From contig OW028574.1 of NCBI GenBank assembly GCA_932294295.1, positions 15,944,215 to 16,008,214 on the forward strand: a stretch of 64,000 nt of DNA, written 5' to 3'. Position 1 is the first letter of the stretch. Every line of letters starts with the position of its first letter. Source of the stretch: Alitta virens (lineage: Eukaryota; Annelida; Polychaeta; Phyllodocida; Nereididae). This document shows, piece after piece, positions 58,697 through 64,000 of the stretch. Under the pieces are notes generated by a model. It was not told the origin of the DNA. It worked only from the letters and a program-made list of their open reading frames with translations, and searched no databases. Both the position numbers and the translations under genes were made by a program.

Positions 58697-58786
58697 TCCA
58701 GGTCATACAGTGGACAAACAATAGGCTGATCTAGCAGGTCAATACCCGCTAGATCAGCCTATTGTTTTTCCACTGTATGACCTGGA
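58697..58786. repeat. Near-perfect palindrome with about 37-bp arms
   Basis: tccaggtcatacagtggaca followed by aacaataggctgatctagc is mirrored by gctagatcagcctattgttt followed by ttccactgtatgacctgga. The loop is about 12 bases. Stems this perfect suggest a young foldback insertion. Confidence 0.75.
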
Positions 58787-60241
58787 CATTGGGCAGGTAT
58801 GATCATTCTACAATCTACATAGCTTAACAGTGGTACTTATTGTGTGTACGAATCAATCTACCTCTTCATTTATAAACCCTATGGGCCACATTGATAGTAT
58901 TTTTGTGTATAGCTAGTCCGAAACATGTGATTCTAGTGAACAGGCATCCTCGGCGTGCGAGGGTGGTGAACTGGTATATAGCGACCCTTGTACACTCAGG
59001 TTGCAAGTGGAACTGGGTAGATAGTGTGTTATGAATAAGGGCCAATGGCCCCCCTTGTGTTACTCCTCCCTCACTATGCCGAGGTCACTGAGAGACATTT
59101 CAATTTGGGTGGAGGTCATCCGATGGGAATGAACATGTTTTGATCCGGTGGCCCACTTGCCTGGTCAGCTGTTCAAATGCTATTGCTGCCATTGTGGTTG
59201 CTGCTGCTGCTACTGTAGATGCTACAGCTTGGATGCTGCTGCTGCTGCAACTGCTGCTGCTTCTTCTGGAAATGTCAGTGATGGGGGCGCCACAATAGCA
59301 ATAGTACGTCAGATGGGGTTATTTTTAGCACCCCCATTGGAAGGATTTACCCTTTCTGACGTCATTCTGACTGGTATTGACGGAATCTCCCGGCAAACGC
59401 TGGTTGCTCCACGTTGCTCTAAGGGCTCAACGTAACACCCTACGTCAAATGACGTCAAGAAGCCTCACACTATAAGAAAGGGGTTGGGGTGTGACCCAGG
59501 CTTAGATCTACAGTAACAGCTCTCAGGAGCTGCTCTAGGAGGCTAAGGGAGAATAGCATTACTTGGCACATGTTTTTGACTAGGTATGCTCTTGTTCTGC
59601 TAATACTGGGATAAATTCTAGCAATACATTTCAATGGATATGTGATACTGAGGCGCTGCAAGGCATTTGTGAGGAGGAAAAAGTCGACTGGCTGTTCTGT
59701 ATTGATGCATTATGTGTGGTGTTATTATGTGGTTGCTCCATTGAGTGCTTAGATTTCCTATTAGTTCGATTAGTGCCTTAGCATTGATTGTGTGAGACTG
59801 GATTGCATTGAGGATATGGAACACAAATATCTGGAATTGCTCGCAACATAATTTTTTTCGTTGGATATTGAAGAATCTGGTTGTGCTAGTGTTTGTATGA
59901 TCAGTGTTTAGTGTGAATGGACATATTGGAATAGTAAGGATTACCATTCATTGATAGTAGTGTGCTCTGATAACACGGCATTAGTTGCATGAGTGCTGCA
60001 AGTAGAGTGACACTGAATACTGCTGCTGTAGAGACCTGCGCTTCTAATCCTGAAATGCCATTGCCATGCATGATCGTGACCTCCTGCACTTCCCATTTCC
60101 CCACTTGAAGATGTAGCCACACTGGAAATATTGCTGTGCAGCCGTATATTGGATGTTTCGCTGGCTCGTGGTGGCATTGATTCGATGACTCTCAATTACA
60201 TTGATTCGTTGACTCTTGATGACTTAACCCCAATTTTGCAG

Positions 60242-60414
60242 AGCGGAGAAGTCTCGTAACGCTGCCAAGTATCGAAGAGACAGAGAAGCAGAAGAATTCA
60301 CCCACCTGACGGATATATTGCCCTTTGACCCGGAAGTGGTTAAGCATTTGGACAAGGCTTCTGTTGTTCGCTTGGCAACATGCTACCTGCATATGAATCA
60401 GATCTCCAAGGAAG
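60242..60414 (+). CDS. Class I bHLH-PAS transcription factor, bHLH exon
   Basis: The acceptor is caattttgcag and the donor is gtgagg. The exon encodes AEKSRNAAKYRRDREAEEF, the basic region and start of helix 1, then LTDILPFDPEVVKHLDKASV and VRLATCYLHM, the loop and helix 2 of HIF-alpha/SIM/NPAS-type factors. Such factors dimerise with ARNT-type partners and bind E-box-like sites in the nucleus. The first base completes an Arg codon begun at 11854-11855, and the exon ends in phase 1. Exon borders resemble those I recall for HIF-alpha and SIM genes. The exact subfamily cannot be set. Confidence 0.88.
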
Positions 60415-61279
60415 GTGAGGATCTGAAAGTGCTACTGATGCATTCATTCTTAAATTTTCAATGTGTTGAGGAATATGTGCTTTGGAAACAATCAATACAG
60501 TGAACCCTTGTTTTAATGTTAACACCAGTTTTCTTTGAACACCAATTCACCCAATTTTTGGGATTACCCCTCAACTAAGACCACTTAATCAATAAGACCA
60601 GTGAAGTGGGGACCAAGGATGGTCTCTTTTAAAACAGTGAAGGTCCACTGTACATCCATATGAAGCTTAAGTAATGTGGTTATGTGTGGCATCAAATATG
60701 TTGGTCTTATGTTTCATCTTAAAGTAAGTTTGGTCTCCGTGGTTTTACCACAATACTGGTGAAATTATAATTGGCTATAATAACTTTGCGTAGTACATGA
60801 AATTATAGTTGGCCACAATAACTTTTCAGAGCACAGGAAATTATAATTTGCTAAAATAAGTTAGGGTGGAAAATTTACCTTTTCTATCCATTAGCTATAC
60901 AATATAATGGTTTTGATTTCATATTAATTTTGAGATTCATTGACCTTGAATAAACCAGAGATCTGACCTTGTGACCACTGCACCAAAACAAAAATCTAAA
61001 CAAAACCATATCAATGTAACCCACTTGTTTATTGGCCGACATGTTGTTTTGGTCCAAGTTCCGAGCCTCAAGTACACTGAGTTCAACCATATTTTGGTCA
61101 GGATGGTCAAAAAAAATTGTCACGTAGACTAATGTTTGTTCTGATTTTTATCTTCATAAACAGAAGTCTTAACATTGTTTTGTTGCATGAAATGTGTGAA
61201 GCTAGTGACACACGGTGTTTATCTGTGAATTTATGTAAATAGCTTTTTATCATTGTTATAATATCTCGTGTATTTTTAG
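60415..61279 (+). other. Intron of the bHLH-PAS gene
   Basis: GTGAGG … TATTTTTAG. It contains an imperfect repeat attataattggctataataa and attatagttggccacaataa at 60.77-60.86 kb. No other feature is seen. Confidence 0.8.
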
Positions 61280-61318
61280 GCCTGGACGCCTTGCTTGAGG
61301 AGAACAAACACAGACAAG
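61280..61318 (+). CDS. bHLH-PAS gene, 39-bp micro-exon
   Basis: The acceptor is tatttttag and the donor is gtgggt. It encodes LDALLEENKHRQ between split Gly and Ala codons (phase 1 at both ends), the short linker between bHLH and PAS-A. It is supported by exact frame continuity with the exons before and after. Confidence 0.8.
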
Positions 61319-61765
61319 GTGGGTTCCACATTGTTTTTTGTTTGAGTAAATTCATTTGTGAACAAGTGGTTGTTGAACTGCAAATATTTAGTGACATAAA
61401 TTGGACAGATTAGTGAGATTACTCTGACGTATTTGGTGACATTTGATAGTACCATAACTTTGATTATGTATACATTTGAACATTTTCCATGTATGAAAAA
61501 CGATTTATACAGCATTCAAAGTAAGACAACCCATTCAACCATGCTTACCAATAGGCGATAGAAAACCATTTGAGAATTATTTATGTTCAACTTCGTCTCA
61601 AATGTGCACATGGTGTATGCTTTAGGTGCAGAAGTGTTTGCTATAACTGGAAGTTTTTTTTAGTAACATAGCCATCTGTGTTGTTCCAACTTTTTGTATC
61701 GAATACTTCCTTTTTCTTGTTAATTTAGTCAAGTTCACTAAATGTTTGTTAATGCATTTTTCTAG
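61319..61765 (+). other. Intron of the bHLH-PAS gene
   Basis: GTGGGT … TTTTTCTAG, 447 bases, AT-rich. Nothing else is seen in it. Confidence 0.8.
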
Positions 61766-61929
61766 CTGAGCAGAATCCAGAGCTTTTGAAGAACTCGCCA
61801 GCAGCTTTGGGGCTCATAGAGAGTGATTTGATGCTAGAAGCCCTCGATGGTTTTCTCATCTTCGTGACAAGCTCTGGTGGCATAATCTACATATCCGAGA
61901 AGTGCGAATCGCATTTGGGAATTGCACAG
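61766..61929 (+). CDS. bHLH-PAS gene, start of PAS-A domain
   Basis: The exon has 164 bases, acceptor ttttctag and donor gtaagg, and ends in phase 0. It encodes a linker, then SDLMLEALDGFLIFVTSSGG and IIYISEKCESHLGIAQ. These are the first beta strands of PAS-A with the conserved LDGF…V…G.I.YISE…LG..Q pattern of class I bHLH-PAS proteins. The rest of PAS-A, PAS-B and the transactivation domain lie beyond the window. Confidence 0.9.
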
Positions 61930-63034
61930 GTAAGGATGATTATTTAATTTGCGAGTTTTCTTTGGGCATCATGTGTAGTTTTGCTTGCCATGTAGTGCAT
62001 AAAGTGTGTCCTGACCTGAGTTCTCAGTGCATGGACGTCATTCTTTGGTGTCATTCTTTGAAATACTGTAAGGTGTCTGAGTGAGAGCTATCTTGACATC
62101 TATGGATAGATTTCAATCATTTGCTACTACAGTTGAACTTCACCATTAAGAATACTATATTTTTGACTCATTCTAAATAATATTGCTATTTCATTTGTCT
62201 CACAATAGACCATAGGGTAGTCCGGTTGGCATGGTTTCACTTCAGAATAATTAGCAAATAGTTGATTTGTCATAACTTTATTTGGGTTAACTTTCGTACA
62301 CTCCTAAAAATGTATTGGTGAAACTGTTAACACTTATCACTGCACCACCTTTCTCAGGTTCGATGACTTCAAACTTATTCATTGCTCAATGTCAGACAAG
62401 TCTTGTGTTCAGTCAGGCATGACACTGATCAATAGTTATCATGATCAGTTTAGAACCTGAAATTAACTGATCTGACAATTTATTGAGTTGTCTGATTTGA
62501 GTATAAACCTACCATATAAGATTACCGTCTACCAGTTTCTAAACTATTAAAGTGTGTAAAGAGATCTATTGAACACATAGCCTATATTTGCAGTAAATTT
62601 GACATTTCTATCTCTATTGATAATAATTGATAAACATTTATTGATCTCTTTTAACGATAACTTTGTAAACAATGATTCACCAACTATGCAATACTTTATT
62701 TGTATTTGTATTTAAAAACTTTTGTCAGTATTTGTACCCAACCCTGCACATAGGTATGGGGTTTTGTTTAATTGTGTTTGCATACTTTTACATTATGCCA
62801 GATATTTTTAAAATTATTAGCTGCTATCAAAATTGTATTCAAAATTTGATGGATCAATCAGTCCAACCTGAAATGATCTCAGTGGTCAATCTGAGCTGTT
62901 GGAGATTTAATTAGCATTACAAGGATGCATCCTCTTACCTGTAAATCACAATTCATAATTCAAAAGATTAAACTTGATCCTCTTTAACACAAACTGTTGG
63001 AAGAGTTAAAAGAGCAACCCATGTTTCCAGGCAA

Positions 63035-63095
63035 CAGTTGCCTTGGAAGCAGTTGCCTTGGAAGCAGTTGCCTTGGAAGCAGTTGCCTTGGAAGC
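63035..63095. repeat. 15-bp minisatellite, four exact units
   Basis: Four consecutive copies of cagttgccttggaag. The perfect identity shows recent expansion. Confidence 0.9.
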
Positions 63096-63565
63096 AAGAC
63101 AATGTGAGGTGGTCTTGTAAGTGAGGTTACCTGTAATGGTAAACTAAATTGAAGCTGATCTTATTTATGGGTGTCTTTATTAAAACAAATTGTTACACCT
63201 AGTGAACAATTGACCGAGACTATGTTCATCGTCTATTGATAAAGGAAAGCAAAATTCCTGTGTAAATGATGGATGACCTAGAGTAGGTGTAAAAACGTTG
63301 TCAGCAAAAAAATGTCCACCAATTTGTCTTCAGGACATTGATGTGCTCTAGTAATCAAGGGGTTAGCTCTTACTGGTGATTAGTGGAGTGAGGAAAAAGG
63401 AAGCACTTTCAATTTGCGGTGAGACATTGACGACTCTCCTTCAGTTATGAGCATCTCAAACATAGGCAGGGGGTGAAAAAGGGGTGATATATCTCTTGAT
63501 AATTACATGTGTATGTACAAGCTATGTACATGTGTATGTACAGCCAGCTAGTGTACTACAATATA

Positions 63566-63873
63566 CAGGTTCCCACAGTCATGGAAAATCCTGGAAAATT
63601 TTGAAAACATTGGTCATGGAAAGTCATGGAATTATAGACATTTAAAAAAAGAAAAGGTCATGGAAAAGTCATGAAATTTTAGAAAGACAAAAAAAAAAAG
63701 GCATTGTCTGCAATAATAAAGGGTAGTGAGGATGGCTGTAACGGGTGGTTTAATTTGCAATCGTTGACTTTGTTGAGCAGATTTTATCGAAAGTCAGGGA
63801 AATTCTGTGAATTGTCATGGAAAAGTCATGGAATTGAATTTCATGATAATATATTATTATGTGTGAACCCTTA
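63566..63873. mobile_element. Nonautonomous repeat with gtcatggaaaagtcatggaa words
   Basis: Repeated phrases (agtcatggaaaat, ggtcatggaaaagtcatg, gtcatggaaaagtcatggaa) lie between short inverted ends caggttcccaca and tgtgtgaaccctt. The inverted ends suggest a hAT-like MITE, but no clear 8-bp target duplication is visible, so the limits are tentative. Confidence 0.45.
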
Positions 63874-64000
63874 GTTTATGCCACAACCTATTTTGCACTG
63901 AACAGCTGCTGAGATGAAACTGGGTTGTCCCTGAAACCCATAGTAGTTAAAGATACCACATTTTCTGTATTAGACCCGATTCATGAAAGTAAGCTAATCT

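Larger units (their letters stand above)
53053..60241 (+). other. Right part of the giant bHLH-PAS intron
   Basis: About 7.2 kb without a recognisable exon. It holds foldback elements at 56.6 and 58.7 kb, a nested repeat bounded by taccccacaat/attgtggggta (56761-57447), tttcaaatatgaggttat repeats at 57.58-57.75 kb and a GCTGCT-rich patch at 59.2 kb. The 95-codon ORF over that patch is low-complexity and not credible as an exon. Confidence 0.6.
61930..64000 (+). other. Intron of the bHLH-PAS gene, to the window end
   Basis: No further exon is recognised. It contains a 15-bp minisatellite at 63.04 kb and a repeat with catggaaaagtcatggaatt words at 63.57-63.87 kb. Confidence 0.6.

Noticed and set aside
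59148..59435. A 95-codon ORF rich in Cys and Ala.
   Set aside because: It is the translation of a GCTGCT-type microsatellite, without splice sites or family similarity.
1..64000. CRISPR arrays, bacterial operons or riboswitches.
   Set aside because: The DNA is eukaryotic; tandem repeats seen are minisatellites without spacer structure.

Overview
The window is AT-rich, intron-rich animal DNA. Split exons with GT...AG boundaries, long introns, a tRNA-derived SINE, a LINE tail, several MITE-like inverted repeats and many microsatellites point to a metazoan, most likely a marine invertebrate. A hemichordate, amphioxus or similar deuterostome would fit, but the species cannot be fixed from the sequence alone. 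Two host genes are visible, both on the + strand. The last three coding exons of ALDH6A1 (methylmalonate-semialdehyde dehydrogenase) lie at 22-802. Four exons of a class I bHLH-PAS transcription factor lie at 11742-11855, 60242-60414, 61280-61318 and 61766-61929. The first two bHLH-PAS exons join in frame (phase 2, completing an Arg codon in the basic region) across an intron of about 48.4 kb.

Inside that intron sits an essentially complete Polinton/Maverick (adintovirus-like) element at 35036-53046, 18,011 bp long. It has 275-bp terminal inverted repeats with one mismatch and a perfect 6-bp target-site duplication (ACACAA). The + strand carries a spliced protein-primed DNA polymerase B gene and, after it, a spliced gene for a type I membrane protein with signal peptide, Cys-rich ectodomain, transmembrane helix and long tail. 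The - strand, read from the right end inward, carries a small duplicated-Cys protein and then a very tight cluster: integrase, penton/minor capsid, basic protein, double-jelly-roll major capsid protein, packaging ATPase, pX-like small protein and a basic protein. Two spliced genes follow: a protein with two PC4-like domains, and a protein whose N-terminus looks like a CARD (death-fold) domain.

The morphogenesis genes (capsid, penton, ATPase) with the polymerase and integrase mean this is a virus-like transposon capable in principle of integration, replication and particle formation. No adenain-type maturation protease could be found. The CARD-like protein, the receptor-like membrane protein and the PC4-like protein form an accessory module next to the viral core. 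I think this module is the most novel part of the window: it combines an apparent innate-immunity adaptor fold, a surface protein and a nucleic-acid-binding protein on a mobile virus-like element. Overlapping stop/start codons (TAATG, ATGA, ATGGCTGA) in the capsid cluster suggest polycistronic expression, which is unusual in an animal nucleus.

The rest of the window (803-11741, 11856-35035, 53053-60241, 61930-64000) is intergenic or intronic DNA with interspersed repeats. I found no further convincing coding exon there. The first exon(s) of the bHLH-PAS gene may lie in 1300-11700 but were not recognised.
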